From positions 221,632 to 285,631 of the forward strand of contig JAURFD010000002.1 in NCBI GenBank assembly GCA_030827125.1: a stretch of DNA of 64,000 nucleotides, in the 5' to 3' direction. Shown here in pieces: positions 28,284 through 37,113 of this stretch (position 1 is the stretch's first letter; each line of letters opens with the position of its first letter). The stretch is from Candidatus Nanopelagicales bacterium (GTDB lineage: Bacteria > Actinomycetota > Actinomycetes > S36-B12). The notes below the pieces were generated by a model. It had not been told where the DNA came from and searched no databases. It worked only from the letters and a program-made list of their open reading frames with translations. The position numbers and the translations under genes are program-made.

Positions 28284-30226
28284 CGCCAGTCCTCGCTCTC
28301 GGCGCGGGTATCCGAGGACGACATCTGCCAGGGCACGCTCACGACCATGACCCCGGGCGAAAAGAGCAGACGTGTCTTCAGGCGCAGCGCCGACTGGTTG
28401 TGCAGCAGGTGCTCCCACCAATGCCCGACGACGTACTCAGGCACGTACACCGTGACCAGGTCACGCGGGCTCTCACGCCGGAGTCTTTTTACGTAATCGA
28501 TGATTGGTCGGGTGATTTCCCGGTACGGCGAGTCGATGACTCGCAGGGTGACCGGGATGTTACGTCGGTCCCAGTCCACTTGCAGGGCGGCAGTTTCTTC
28601 GGGATCCACGTTGACGGTGATCGCCTCGAGGGTGTCGTGGCGGGTGGCCCGGGCGTAGGCGATGGCACGCAGCGCCGGCTTATGGAGGCGGGAGATGAGG
28701 ATCAGTCCGTGCACACGCGACGGGAGCGTCACGTGGTCGCTGTCCCCCACCGCCATCTCTTCGCGGACCTTTTCGTAGTGCGAGTGAATCGCTTGCATGA
28801 GTCCAAAAATGATCGGGATGGCGACGACCACGATCCAGGCGCCCTGGAAGAATTTCGTCAGGAGAACCACGATGAGCACAGTGCCGGTGAGCACAAGCCC
28901 CGTTGCGTTAACGATGCGTGAACGCTTCATGCGTGCGCGCTCATCTGGATCGGTTTCGTGTTTCAGGGCACGGGTCCAGTGCCGCAGCATGCCTACCTGA
29001 CTGAGCGTGAAAGAAATAAAGACGCCCACGATGTACAACTGGATAAGGGACGACACGTCAGCCTGGAACACGATGATGAGGACGATGGCGAAGAGGGCCA
29101 GCGCGATAATGCCGTTGCTGTAGGACAGTCGGTCGCCGCGCGTGTGCAACTGCCGGGGCAGGTATCCATCGCGTGCCAGGATGGAGCCCAACATCGGGAA
29201 TCCGTTGAAGGCCGTGTTGGCCGCGAGCGCGAGGATGAGGGCGGTGGCCAAGGAAATGAAGAGGACCGCGACCCCCCAGTCTCCAAACACCGCCTGCGCG
29301 ATCTGCACGATCACGGTCTTCTGCGGCTGACCCTCCGGGATGCCCGCGAGGGTGTCGTTCGACGACGTGATCTTGACGCCTGTCGACAGCGCCAACCACG
29401 TGATGGCCACGAACATGCTCATCGAGATGACGCCGAGCAGGAGAAGCGTCGTCGCCGCATTCTTCGATTTCGGCTTGCGGAAGGCCGGGACGCCATTGGC
29501 GATGGCCTCGATGCCGGTCAGCGCCGTCGTACCGGACGAGAAGGCGCGAGCCATGAGGAACACCAGGGCCACACCCGCGAAGGTGGTGTCCGTGGCGATG
29601 ATCTCCCAGTCGGCGCTCTCCGCGCGCAGTTCGTCGCCCATGAGCATGCGCACAATCGCCGTGCCCACCATGAGCGCTATCGCTGCCATGAAGGTGTAAG
29701 AGGGAATCGCGAAGAGTGAGCCAGACTCCTTCACACCCCGCAGATTGACGACGGTGATGAGAGCCACGATGCCGGCCGCCCACCACGGGGCATGCATCTC
29801 AATGACCGGAAAGACCGAGCCGAGGTTCGCCACGGCCGCAGAGATCGACACCGCCACGGTCAGCGTGTAGTCAACCAGGAGTGCGCTGGCAACGAAGACG
29901 CCCCAGCGAGGTCCAATGTTCTTGGCGACGACCTCATAGTCGCCACCTCCACTGGGATACGCCCGTACGTTCTGGCGGTAGGACGCAATGACCACGAAGT
30001 ACACGACCACAACAGCCGCGGCGATCCATGGCCCGTACGAGTAGAGCGAGAAACCACCGAGTGCGAGCACGATGAGAATCTCTTGCGTGGCGTAAGCGTT
30101 CGAGGAAAGCGCATCGCTGGCGAACACCGGAAGGGCCACGCGTTTCGGAAGGAGGGTGCTCTCCAGGCGGTCGCTGCGCAGGGCACGACCGACGAACAGG
30201 CGCTTAACGCCGTCCACCATGGACAC
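28280..30226 (-). CDS. APC-family permease, probably a KimA-like potassium importer
   Basis: About 648 residues: twelve hydrophobic segments followed by a cytoplasmic C-terminal domain of about 170 residues (HGLILISRLHKPALRAIAYA, VPVTLRVIDSPYREITRPII). The first helix carries VFASDALSSNAYATQEILIV and the second YRQNVRAYPSGGGDYEV, as in the KimA/YdaO branch of APC transporters, which import K+. The divergent neighbours are two TrkA-type RCK proteins, which supports K+ transport; in mycobacteria Rv2690c has the same position next to ceoB/ceoC. Start: GTG at 30226 with TAACAT 7 bases upstream; a longer frame goes to 30265. Confidence 0.8.
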   Translation of the reverse strand: MSMVDGVKRLFVGRALRSDRLESTLLPKRVALPVFASDALSSNAYATQEILIVLALGGFSLYSYGPWIAAAVVVVYFVVIASYRQNVRAYPSGGGDYEVVAKNIGPRWGVFVASALLVDYTLTVAVSISAAVANLGSVFPVIEMHAPWWAAGIVALITVVNLRGVKESGSLFAIPSYTFMAAIALMVGTAIVRMLMGDELRAESADWEIIATDTTFAGVALVFLMARAFSSGTTALTGIEAIANGVPAFRKPKSKNAATTLLLLGVISMSMFVAITWLALSTGVKITSSNDTLAGIPEGQPQKTVIVQIAQAVFGDWGVAVLFISLATALILALAANTAFNGFPMLGSILARDGYLPRQLHTRGDRLSYSNGIIALALFAIVLIIVFQADVSSLIQLYIVGVFISFTLSQVGMLRHWTRALKHETDPDERARMKRSRIVNATGLVLTGTVLIVVLLTKFFQGAWIVVVAIPIIFGLMQAIHSHYEKVREEMAVGDSDHVTLPSRVHGLILISRLHKPALRAIAYARATRHDTLEAITVNVDPEETAALQVDWDRRNIPVTLRVIDSPYREITRPIIDYVKRLRRESPRDLVTVYVPEYVVGHWWEHLLHNQSALRLKTRLLFSPGVMVVSVPWQMSSSDTRAESEDWR

Positions 30227-30302
30227 GACGAGCATGTTAGGCGCGGGCCCGGTGTTCCCGACCACCGCCCCAACCGACCGGCCTGGCGCGTAGCATCAGG
30301 GC

Positions 30303-30974
30303 GTGCATATCGTCATCCTCGGCTGCGGTCGAGTGGGCTCCCTCCTTGCGGACCGACTCGACGAGGCTGGCCACTCGGTCGCCATTGTTGACCAGGACTC
30401 TCGCGCCTTTCGCCGCCTGCGCGCCCAATTCAGCGGCGAAACCGTCACCGGCGTCGGCTTCGACCGCGAGACCCTGGAGCGAGCTGGCATCGAGCGCGCG
30501 CACGCCTTCGCCGCCGTGAGCAGTGGCGACAACACCAACATCCTCGCGGCTCGTGTGGCCCGCGAAACCTACGGCGTCGAGAACGTCGTGGCCCGTATCT
30601 ACGATCCCCGTCGTGCCCAGGTGTACCAGCGGCTCGGTATCCCGACCGTCGCGACGGTGTCCTGGACCGCGGAGCAGATCACCCGTGGGTTGCTCCCCCA
30701 GGGAGCCTACGAGGAGTACCGGGATCCTAGTGACCACATCGTGTTGTCGGAGGTGGCCATCCACGCTTCGTGGTTCGGGCATCCCGTCGCCGACCTCGAG
30801 TCCATGTCATCGGCGCGAGTGGCATTCATCACGCGACTCGGCAACGGTGTCCTTCCGGAGGACGGCATGGTTCTGCAGGATGGTGACTTGGTGCACATGC
30901 TCACACGGGCAAGTGACGTGTCTGCCGTCGAGCAGCGCCTCGCCGCTCCACGTCCGTCACAGGAGGAGTCATGA
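30303..30974 (+). CDS. ceoB: TrkA-family potassium uptake regulator (CeoB-like)
   Basis: 223 residues. RCK_N Rossmann domain: MHIVILGCGRVGSLLADRLD (GTG start) with GxGxxG, then VSSGDNTNILAARVARETYG, followed by an RCK_C domain from about residue 140. RCK proteins bind nucleotides and gate or regulate K+ transport. TAGCAT lies exactly 6 bases before the GTG, so it appears leaderless. Overlaps the second TrkA gene by 4 bases (ATGA) and corresponds to Rv2691. Confidence 0.9.
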   Translation: MHIVILGCGRVGSLLADRLDEAGHSVAIVDQDSRAFRRLRAQFSGETVTGVGFDRETLERAGIERAHAFAAVSSGDNTNILAARVARETYGVENVVARIYDPRRAQVYQRLGIPTVATVSWTAEQITRGLLPQGAYEEYRDPSDHIVLSEVAIHASWFGHPVADLESMSSARVAFITRLGNGVLPEDGMVLQDGDLVHMLTRASDVSAVEQRLAAPRPSQEES

Positions 30975-31630
30975 GGGTCGCGATCGCCGGTGCGGGCAAA
31001 GTCGGACGCTCCATTGCCCGGGAACTCATTGGGTTCGGGCACGAGGTCCTCTTGCTCGATCGTGATTCAGAACTTGCCCGACCCGGGGTTGTCGAGGGCG
31101 CCGAGGTGCTCAGCGCTGACGCGTGCGAAATCGCGACCCTCGAGGAGGCGGATCTGTCCCGCTGCCAGGTCGTGGTCGCCGCCACCGGTGACGACAAGGT
31201 CAATCTCGTCGTGTCCTTGCTGGCCAAGACAGAGTTTGGCGTTCCCCGCGTCGTGGCGCGGGTCAACCACCCCAAGAACGAGTGGATGTTCGACGAGGCC
31301 TGGGGGGTCGACGTCGCCGTGTCCACCCCTCGCATGCTCTCGGCCCTCGTCGAAGAGGCGGTCAGTGTCGGCGACCTGGTCCGGCTCTTTACCTTCCGGC
31401 AGGGGCAGGCCGAACTCGTCGAGATCACGCTCCCGGCGGGATCACCGGCCGTGGGTCAGCGGGTGGGCTCGATGCCCTGGCCATCAGACGCGGCTCTCAC
31501 GGCCATCGTGCGTGGACCTCGTGTCATCGCCCCGAGTGCCGACGACAGTCTCGAGATCGGCGACGAACTCATCTTCGTGTGCGATCCCGAACGCGAGCCC
31601 GATCTCCAGCGCATGCTCGGAGACCACTAA
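30971..31630 (+). CDS. ceoC: TrkA-family potassium uptake regulator (CeoC-like)
   Basis: 219 residues. MRVAIAGAGKVGRSIARELI has the GxGxxG nucleotide motif. VVAATGDDKVNLVVSLLAKT follows, then FGVPRVVARVNHPKNEWMFD and the RCK_C domain ending IGDELIFVCDPERE. It is a paralogue of the preceding gene rather than a copy. The ATG overlaps the upstream stop, so the two RCK proteins are probably made together and may form hetero-oligomers controlling the divergent permease (inference). Corresponds to Rv2692. Confidence 0.9.
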   Translation: MRVAIAGAGKVGRSIARELIGFGHEVLLLDRDSELARPGVVEGAEVLSADACEIATLEEADLSRCQVVVAATGDDKVNLVVSLLAKTEFGVPRVVARVNHPKNEWMFDEAWGVDVAVSTPRMLSALVEEAVSVGDLVRLFTFRQGQAELVEITLPAGSPAVGQRVGSMPWPSDAALTAIVRGPRVIAPSADDSLEIGDELIFVCDPEREPDLQRMLGDH

Positions 31631-31633
31631 CCA

Positions 31634-32347
31634 TCACGAGGTGTCAGACTCCCGACGGTCTTCAGCCGCGCGTCGAGCCTCGAAGGTCGGCCGGAGCACA
31701 AGATAGGTGAAGTATCCCGCCGCGATGAAGAGCGGAACACCCATCACCACCTTGGCGACACCGAGTGGTCCCACCCAGCCGGCCAGGTACATCGGCCCCT
31801 GTACGACGATGCGCAATCCGAACAGACCCACCCAGATCCACGAAGCCGCCGCGTAGACACGACGCAACTCGCGGTCAGAGCGCCACGACACCCCGCGGCC
31901 GGTCAGGAATCCGACAATGACGCCCACCAATGGCCAGCCGATGAGGATCGAGATGAGGAAGGCAGCCAGATAGCCGATGTTCTGCAACAGCCCGGGGATG
32001 AAATAGCCCTCACCCGTTCCGGTCCGACTCGCCACGAAGGCCGAGATTCCGACTCCCACGAGGCCCGCCAGGATTTGCTGGAGGGACTCTCGGCGTAGCA
32101 GGCGCCACGCTGCAACAAGTGCACCGGCCCCGAGCGCGATCCAGACCGACAACATCACCTCGTTGCCGGTCACGAGATAGGCAATGACAAAGACCACGGT
32201 CGGCAGGCCGGAGTCGACAATTCCACGCCATCCCCCGAGCGCGCGGTCGAGAAGGACGCGTTCCTCGCGGATGTCCTCCGGAGTCTGCGGCTCGATCACC
32301 GGCTCGTGGTGATCATCCTCGCGCGGCTGCGTGTCGCCGTCACTCAT
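31634..32347 (-). CDS. DUF3159 family membrane protein
   Basis: 237 residues. An acidic, His-rich N-terminus (MSDGDTQPREDDHHEPVIEP) precedes LLDRALGGWRGIVDSGLPTV, then about six hydrophobic segments and a conserved GRGVSWRSDRELRRVYAAAS loop. It matches actinobacterial DUF3159 (Rv2693c), of unknown function. The C-terminus is basic and cytoplasmic by charge. Convergent with ceoC and overlapping the OB-fold gene upstream by 8 bases, as in mycobacteria. Confidence 0.88.
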   Translation of the reverse strand: MSDGDTQPREDDHHEPVIEPQTPEDIREERVLLDRALGGWRGIVDSGLPTVVFVIAYLVTGNEVMLSVWIALGAGALVAAWRLLRRESLQQILAGLVGVGISAFVASRTGTGEGYFIPGLLQNIGYLAAFLISILIGWPLVGVIVGFLTGRGVSWRSDRELRRVYAAASWIWVGLFGLRIVVQGPMYLAGWVGPLGVAKVVMGVPLFIAAGYFTYLVLRPTFEARRAAEDRRESDTS

Positions 32348-32702
32348 GGGTCGTCACGACCCGAAGGTCGTACTCGGGATTGAAGATCATCGGTTGACCA
32401 TCGGGACAGGTGACCCGTCCGACCGCTTGGATCGTGCGGCCCACCTCGACTCCGGCGAGCCGACGGCGGCCGAGCCACACCAGCGTGAGATGCCCGGACC
32501 CGTCATAGATCTCCGCCTCGAGTGTGGGCGCGTTCGCCCGGGGGCGAAGCGTGACGGATCGAATCGTGCCGCATACGTGGACTCGCTCACCGCGATGGCA
32601 CTCTCCGATGGGCTCCGCGCCACTGGCACTCACCTGATCGGTGAGCTCGATCGCCTCCTGTTGCTCCCGGCTGCGCATCATCGAGGACAACCATCCGCCC
32701 AC
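32340..32702 (-). CDS. OB-fold nucleic-acid-binding domain protein
   Basis: 120 residues from a GTG with GGAGGAAGC upstream. After SSMMRSREQQEAIELTDQVS comes an OB-fold core: RVHVCGTIRSVTLRPRANAP, LEAEIYDGSGHLTLVWLGRR and IQAVGRVTCPDGQPMIFNPE. This matches the Rv2694c family, a single small OB domain beside DUF3159. DNA or RNA binding is inferred from the fold only. Confidence 0.85.
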   Translation of the reverse strand: MGGWLSSMMRSREQQEAIELTDQVSASGAEPIGECHRGERVHVCGTIRSVTLRPRANAPTLEAEIYDGSGHLTLVWLGRRRLAGVEVGRTIQAVGRVTCPDGQPMIFNPEYDLRVVTTHE

Positions 32703-32739
32703 GCTTCCTCCTTCGACCTGTCGAGGGTACTCCGGCAGA

Positions 32740-33456
32740 ATGCCCACGATGTCTGTCCTCATCCTCCATGGTGCCGGATCCAGCGGCGCAGCAGCGGCCG
32801 GGCTGCTCGGGGACGCCCTCGATGGCCACGGGCCGGTACATCTAGTGGAGGACCGATCCGGTGACGTGTCGGCGATCATCCGCCGGCTGGACGCCGCACC
32901 CCTAGGCGTCGACGTCGCCATCGGGGTCAGCCTTGGCGCCCACGCGCTCGCTCGCTGGGCTGCAGTCGGCGTCAGAACGCCTCCGCTCCTGCTGTGCCTG
33001 CCCGCGTGGACCGGGGCACCGGCCGAGGTGGCTCGGGCGACCGCCCACACCGCGGACCGTCTGTCTCTCGAAGGCCGCACGCGTCTGCTGTCCGCTCTCC
33101 CAAGCTCCTCGGAGTCCGGGGAGGGGCGCCTCGCCGATCTCGTGCGCACCGGCTGGGCCGCCTACACCGAGGAAGAATTAGTGGCGGCACTCCGAATGGC
33201 CGCGCGACAGCGGGGCCCCACCATGGCGGAGCTGCGGTCGATTGAGATCCCCTGCGCGATTGTCGGCTGGCGAGGCGATCACCTGCATCCCCACGTGGTG
33301 GCAGAGGAGTGGGCTTCACTTATCCCCCGCGCGCAGATGTACCTGTCTCCCACAGTGGATCCACGGGGCATACCGCTCCTGGTCCGCCGGGCGCTCGTTG
33401 AACTCAGGACTAGGCGGACTCGTCCGTTACCGCGGGAGCGGCCTGCGGAAGACTGA
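32740..33456 (+). CDS. Alpha/beta-hydrolase-like protein
   Basis: 238 residues starting MPTMSVLILHGAGSSGAAAA. The LILHGAGSSG oxyanion segment and VAIGVSLGAHALARWA nucleophile elbow (G-x-S-x-G with Ser) are visible. Late Asp and His appear in GWRGDHLHPHVVAEEW. So the fold is clear, but no specific esterase class is. It sits in the Rv2695 position of the conserved block. Convergent overlap of 47 bases with the DUF3710 gene. ATG 32740 is preferred over 32749 because GAGGG lies upstream. Confidence 0.75.
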   Translation: MPTMSVLILHGAGSSGAAAAGLLGDALDGHGPVHLVEDRSGDVSAIIRRLDAAPLGVDVAIGVSLGAHALARWAAVGVRTPPLLLCLPAWTGAPAEVARATAHTADRLSLEGRTRLLSALPSSSESGEGRLADLVRTGWAAYTEEELVAALRMAARQRGPTMAELRSIEIPCAIVGWRGDHLHPHVVAEEWASLIPRAQMYLSPTVDPRGIPLLVRRALVELRTRRTRPLPRERPAED

Positions 33457-34078
33457 GTGCGATGGCTTCTCCCGGCACCATTGCGTCATCGCCGCGGACC
33501 ACCACGAGATCGCGAAACACCTGCTCCAACGCGGCGTGCCCGTCCGGCGCAGCGGCGGAACCGATGAACAGTCCACGGAGGAACCATCTCGGACCGTCCA
33601 CACCGACAAAACGGATGGGCTGAAGTCCCCCCTGCCCTGGCACGCGAGCGCGAAGTTCGGTTCCGTAGGGACCCGGGGCTTCTTCCACGAGTCCACCCTG
33701 ACCGGTGATGGACGACATGATCTGTCGGCGCGCATCGCTCCAGATCCCCGTGGCTCGCGGGGCTGCAAAGGCCTGCACCTGTAGTGACCCGTCTCCGATG
33801 ACGAGCGTGATGACACTCACGGCGCCGGTCTTGTCGTCGACCTGAGCCTGAACCTGCAATCCATCGACACCCTTGAGCCGTAGGCCCCCGAAGTCGATGC
33901 GGTCATCCTCGCCATCGACCTCCATGGCATCCCACGGTCCCTGCGGTCGAGGCGAGAGCCCCGGCAGTTCCTCTGTCGTCGACTCGTCCACTTCGACGGC
34001 AGCCTCTTGCGACTCAACGACATCGTCGGTCTCAACGACTGCGTCAGTATCGACGTCTTTACGGCGCTTGCGGATCAT
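33410..34078 (-). CDS. DUF3710 family protein
   Basis: 222 residues. A Lys/Arg-rich start ([20 protein letters not shown]) and an acidic linker are followed by the conserved domain: [59 protein letters not shown] and [17 protein letters not shown]. Matches Rv2696c. Function unknown. ATGA overlap with the dut stop places it in one transcript with dut. Confidence 0.9.
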   Translation of the reverse strand: MIRKRRKDVDTDAVVETDDVVESQEAAVEVDESTTEELPGLSPRPQGPWDAMEVDGEDDRIDFGGLRLKGVDGLQVQAQVDDKTGAVSVITLVIGDGSLQVQAFAAPRATGIWSDARRQIMSSITGQGGLVEEAPGPYGTELRARVPGQGGLQPIRFVGVDGPRWFLRGLFIGSAAAPDGHAALEQVFRDLVVVRGDDAMVPGEAIALSLPQAAPAVTDESA

Positions 34079-34554
34079 CGGTCCTCCGAGGTCTTCTGGC
34101 TGCTCACGGTACCCGTCGACCCATAACCGCCCTCGCCACGGTGGGTCCCCGGCAACGCATCCACCTCGTGCAACCTGGCCTCACTGACCGGTTGCACCAC
34201 CATCTGGGCGATCCGATCACCACGCGCGATGTGGATCGGCGTGGACTGGTCGGTGTTGAGCAAGCACACCACGATCTCACCGCGGTACGCCGCGTCCACT
34301 GTCCCCGGCGCGTTGACGATGCTCAGCCCCTGACGTGCCGCGAGGCCACTGCGCGGATGGATGAAAGCGGCGTATCCCGGAGGCAGCGCGATGGCGATGC
34401 CGGTGGGCATGAGTGCGCGATCACCGGGACCGAGGACGAGATCTTGCCGTGCCGAGAGGTCCATCCCAGCATCCCCGGGCCTGGCATACGACGGCATTGG
34501 CAGATGCGGATCAAGTCGCTGGATGAGGACGTCTACGCGGCCACCACCGGTCAT
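34075..34554 (-). CDS. dut: Deoxyuridine 5'-triphosphate nucleotidohydrolase
   Basis: Hydrolyses dUTP to dUMP, keeping uracil out of DNA. 159 residues with the trimeric dUTPase motifs: [10 protein letters not shown] (1), [11 protein letters not shown] (2), [14 protein letters not shown] (3), [10 protein letters not shown] (4) and the C-terminal arm EGGYGSTG (5). The ATG at 34554 overlaps the thioesterase stop (ATGA) and fits [15 protein letters not shown]; the frame continues to 34575. Confidence 0.95.
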   Translation of the reverse strand: MTGGGRVDVLIQRLDPHLPMPSYARPGDAGMDLSARQDLVLGPGDRALMPTGIAIALPPGYAAFIHPRSGLAARQGLSIVNAPGTVDAAYRGEIVVCLLNTDQSTPIHIARGDRIAQMVVQPVSEARLHEVDALPGTHRGEGGYGSTGTVSSQKTSEDR

Positions 34555-35090
34555 GGGTTCACCTCGTGCACCCAACTGGGCCCACCCTTGCGGCGATCCT
34601 CGATGGCGGCGGCGATCTGCTCGGGGTTCCCGTTGTCCAAGAAGTGCTCAAGCGGCACCTGCAGGAAGAGCGCAGCGGCGGTCACGGCCACGTCCCCACC
34701 GGGCGCGTTGAGGCGTGCCTCCCCCTCGGTGTAAATCTTGCGTCCCACGGCCCCGGCAATCCGAGTCGCGATGTGCAACGTCGTCCCGACGGGCACCGGG
34801 CGCCGATAATCCACCTCGAGGTGCACGGTCACCGCTGGCACGCCGAGGTGGCGATTGAGCACGCCCATGGCCTCATCCATCGCTGTCGCGATCATCCCTC
34901 CGTGGGCCAGACCCGGCGCCCCCTGGTGATAACGGCTCACCTCGAGAGTGCTCGACATGTCGAGTCCGACGCCCGCGACGGCACGAAGGTGGAGCCCCCC
35001 GGGGTGATCGGCGCCACAGCCGAGACACCAGCGGTAGTGACTGGGTACGACCTCGCCCGGCTTGGGCGCCTGAGCGCTGCGCGCGGGCAT
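34551..35090 (-). CDS. PaaI-family hotdog thioesterase
   Basis: 179 residues from ATG 35090. [21 protein letters not shown] segment precedes the hotdog domain with [20 protein letters not shown] (HGG-x-x-x-x-x-x-D active-site region) and [19 protein letters not shown]. The family hydrolyses acyl-CoA thioesters; the substrate here is unknown. The ATG at 35090 has CCGGAG upstream and gives a family-length N-terminus; an in-frame ATG at 35153 would add 21 Arg/Pro-rich residues. Coupled to dut by the 4-base overlap. Confidence 0.8.
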   Translation of the reverse strand: MPARSAQAPKPGEVVPSHYRWCLGCGADHPGGLHLRAVAGVGLDMSSTLEVSRYHQGAPGLAHGGMIATAMDEAMGVLNRHLGVPAVTVHLEVDYRRPVPVGTTLHIATRIAGAVGRKIYTEGEARLNAPGGDVAVTAAALFLQVPLEHFLDNGNPEQIAAAIEDRRKGGPSWVHEVNP

Positions 35091-35196
35091 GGTGGCGCGC
35101 TCCGGTGGGATCGTTCTACGCTCCGGCCCCCGGGGTCGCGGTTCAGCAGCCATGGGGCGGACGATACCCGCCAGCCCGACCTGACAGGCTGGGGTC

Positions 35197-35706
35197 GTGG
35201 ACGGTTGGCACGAGGGCAGCGACGGTTCACGCCCTGCTTACTCCGAGCGGCTGTGGCCCGGACCTGTGCTCCTGATTATGTCCGTGGTGGTCATAGCCCC
35301 CGTCGCCATCGCCTACGGAGCCGTCTTCGGGGCCGCACTCGGATGGACGCTGGGCATTCTCATCATCGGACTCGCCTGGGCTTGGTTGCTGGGCTCGGCT
35401 CCGCTTATCCGGGTCGACGAACGCGTCTTGCGCGCTGGGCGAGCCCGCCTCCCCCGTGAATTCATTGCCAATCCCATCGCGCTCGACGGGCGAGGAATCT
35501 CGCACGAGCGGGCTCACGGCGATGTGCGCACCTTCATGGTCCTGCGACCGGGAACCACGCGTCACGCGGTGCTCCTCGACGTCACCGATCCTGCAGATCC
35601 ACATCCGCGGTGGATCGTGCAAACACGCAGACCCCAGGCGCTGATCGAAGCGCTGGCCACACCGCCGATGGACACTCACGGATCTCCACATCACGACCCA
35701 GCGTGA
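35197..35706 (+). CDS. DUF3093 family membrane protein
   Basis: 169 residues. After RPAYSERLWPGPVLLIMSVV come two hydrophobic helices (about residues 22-65) and then a soluble domain with PLIRVDERVLRAGRARLPRE and a C-terminal WIVQTRRPQALIEALA. Matches actinobacterial DUF3093 (Rv2698), usually divergent from dut as here. Function unknown. GTG start. Confidence 0.88.
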   Translation: MDGWHEGSDGSRPAYSERLWPGPVLLIMSVVVIAPVAIAYGAVFGAALGWTLGILIIGLAWAWLLGSAPLIRVDERVLRAGRARLPREFIANPIALDGRGISHERAHGDVRTFMVLRPGTTRHAVLLDVTDPADPHPRWIVQTRRPQALIEALATPPMDTHGSPHHDPA

Positions 35707-35777
35707 CGCGTGACCGTCGTTCGACGACGAGAGCGCCGTACGGCAAAGTAGGCTGCGCCCAACGTATCGAGAGGTGA

Positions 35778-36071
35778 ATGATGAGCGATGTGACCGCAAG
35801 TTCCACCGAGGAAGTGCACTCCCACCCCGCGCACCCGGTTCTCCGAATGACCGCCCCCCTGGTGGCGCTGGGCGCGTCGTGGGCTGCATCCAAGGCTCTT
35901 GCGGTCGCCTATCGATCCATCACCGGGCAGGAGCCGCCCGTACCGGAGGACCGCACCGTGACGTTCGCTCGAGTCCTCACCTGGACCGTGCTTACTGCGA
36001 CTACGGGCGCGGTGATTCAGATGGTCGTCTACCGCGCGGCCGGGCGTGTCCTACCTGACTCAGGCGACTAA
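35778..36071 (+). CDS. DUF4235 family membrane protein
   Basis: 97 residues. Two hydrophobic helices flank the conserved loop YRSITGQEPPVPEDRTVTFA, which fits DUF4235 (K-W-x-x-x-T-G-x-x-P-P). Function unknown. Start: two consecutive ATGs at 35778 and 35781, with GAGAGGTG upstream and a TAGGCT box about 30 bases earlier. The last codons and stop (CTCAGGCGACTAA) are repeated just downstream. Confidence 0.8.
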   Translation: MMSDVTASSTEEVHSHPAHPVLRMTAPLVALGASWAASKALAVAYRSITGQEPPVPEDRTVTFARVLTWTVLTATTGAVIQMVVYRAAGRVLPDSGD

Positions 36072-36110
36072 CTGGCTCAGGCGACTAAGCGCCCCGAGTC
36101 GGGCGACTAG
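36059..36110 (+). repeat. Short direct repeats after DUF4235
   Basis: CTCAGGCGACTAA occurs at 36059-36071 and 36076-36088, and a shorter GGCGACTAG at 36102-36110. The first copy contains the DUF4235 stop codon; the later copies repeat that gene end in the intergenic space. No function assigned; probably local duplication. Confidence 0.6.
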
Positions 36111-36114
36111 GGCG

Positions 36115-36411
36115 CTACGCGCACTCTTTGCAGATCGGACCGTTCTTGCCCTCGTGATCGAGTTGGCTGCGGTGGTGCACGAGGAAGCACGACGAGCAGG
36201 TGAACTCGTCAGCCTGGCGCGGCAATACCCGCACGGTGAGGTTCTCGTCGGACAGATCGGCACCGGGTAGTTCGAGGTTCTCGGCGAGTTCGGCCTCGTC
36301 GACATCGACCGTCGACGCAGCTTTGTCCACACGCCGTGCCTTCAACTCCTCGAGGCTGTCCTCGGCGAGTTCCTCGTCGGTCTTGCGAGGTGCGTCGTAG
36401 TCGGTCGCCAT
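36115..36411 (-). CDS. DUF4193 family zinc-finger-like protein
   Basis: 98 residues starting MATDYDAPRKTDEELAEDSL. The acidic N-terminal half is followed by a C-terminal treble of Cys: EFTCSSCFLVHHRSQLDHEG and GPICKECA, consistent with one zinc site. It matches the Rv2699c family, widespread in actinobacteria; function unknown, although the layout recalls small zinc-ribbon transcription modulators. It lies between DUF4235 and a gamma-carbonic anhydrase. Confidence 0.9.
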   Translation of the reverse strand: MATDYDAPRKTDEELAEDSLEELKARRVDKAASTVDVDEAELAENLELPGADLSDENLTVRVLPRQADEFTCSSCFLVHHRSQLDHEGKNGPICKECA

Positions 36412-36577
36412 GTGGTGAAAGCTCCCAGCCGGTTGTGGTCCACTGCCGGGGACTCCGGCGGCGCTATTGTGCCTGAGGGACCCTGGGGGCCGCACACCTA
36501 CCCCCGGGCTCCCCGTGAGCGGGCCGCTCCGCCCGCCCTGCCACCCGCACCACTCGCTGGAGCGCCGAGGAGGAACG

Positions 36578-37096
36578 TTGCCGATCTACGCCCTAGGTGA
36601 CCGCGAGCCCACCATCGATCCCGAGGCCTTCGTACACCCCGACGCGGTCATCATCGGTGAGGTCCAGGTGGGACCGGAGTCTTCCGTCTGGCCGTCTGCT
36701 GTTCTGCGCGGCGACCACGGGCGGATCACTATCGGCGCCCGGACCTCGGTGCAGGATGGCGCCGTCATTCATTGCAGCGAGCAATGGGACACCACGATCG
36801 GCGATGACTGCACGATCGGCCACCTCGCACATCTCGAGGGCTGCACCGTCGAGTCCGGCTCCTTGGTCGGCTCCGGCGCGGTCGTGCTTCACAACGCCAC
36901 ACTCGGTGCCGGCACCCTGGTGGCTGCTGGCGCGGTGGTCTCGCCCGGCACCCACATCCCCGGTGGTGCGCTCGCGCGTGGCGTGCCCGCCCGTATCGTC
37001 GAGGGTGGGGCGGATCCCGACCTACTACGTCACGCCACACGCACGTACGTCCACAACAGTCATTGGTACGCCGCCGAGCTTCGTCGCCTCGATTAG
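36578..37096 (+). CDS. Gamma-carbonic-anhydrase-family protein
   Basis: 172 residues of left-handed beta-helix hexapeptide repeats (IGEVQVGPESSVWPSAVLRG, TIGDDCTIGHLAHLEG). Zn ligands typical of the family are present: VIHCSEQ and IGHLAHLEG His residues. Members are carbonic anhydrase-like or acetyltransferase-related; activity is not assured because several catalytic residues vary. Start: TTG at 36578 with GAGGAGGAAC directly upstream; no nearby ATG gives a matching N-terminus. Confidence 0.85.
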   Translation: MPIYALGDREPTIDPEAFVHPDAVIIGEVQVGPESSVWPSAVLRGDHGRITIGARTSVQDGAVIHCSEQWDTTIGDDCTIGHLAHLEGCTVESGSLVGSGAVVLHNATLGAGTLVAAGAVVSPGTHIPGGALARGVPARIVEGGADPDLLRHATRTYVHNSHWYAAELRRLD

Positions 37097-37113
37097 GCGC
37101 AGGACCTCGACGA

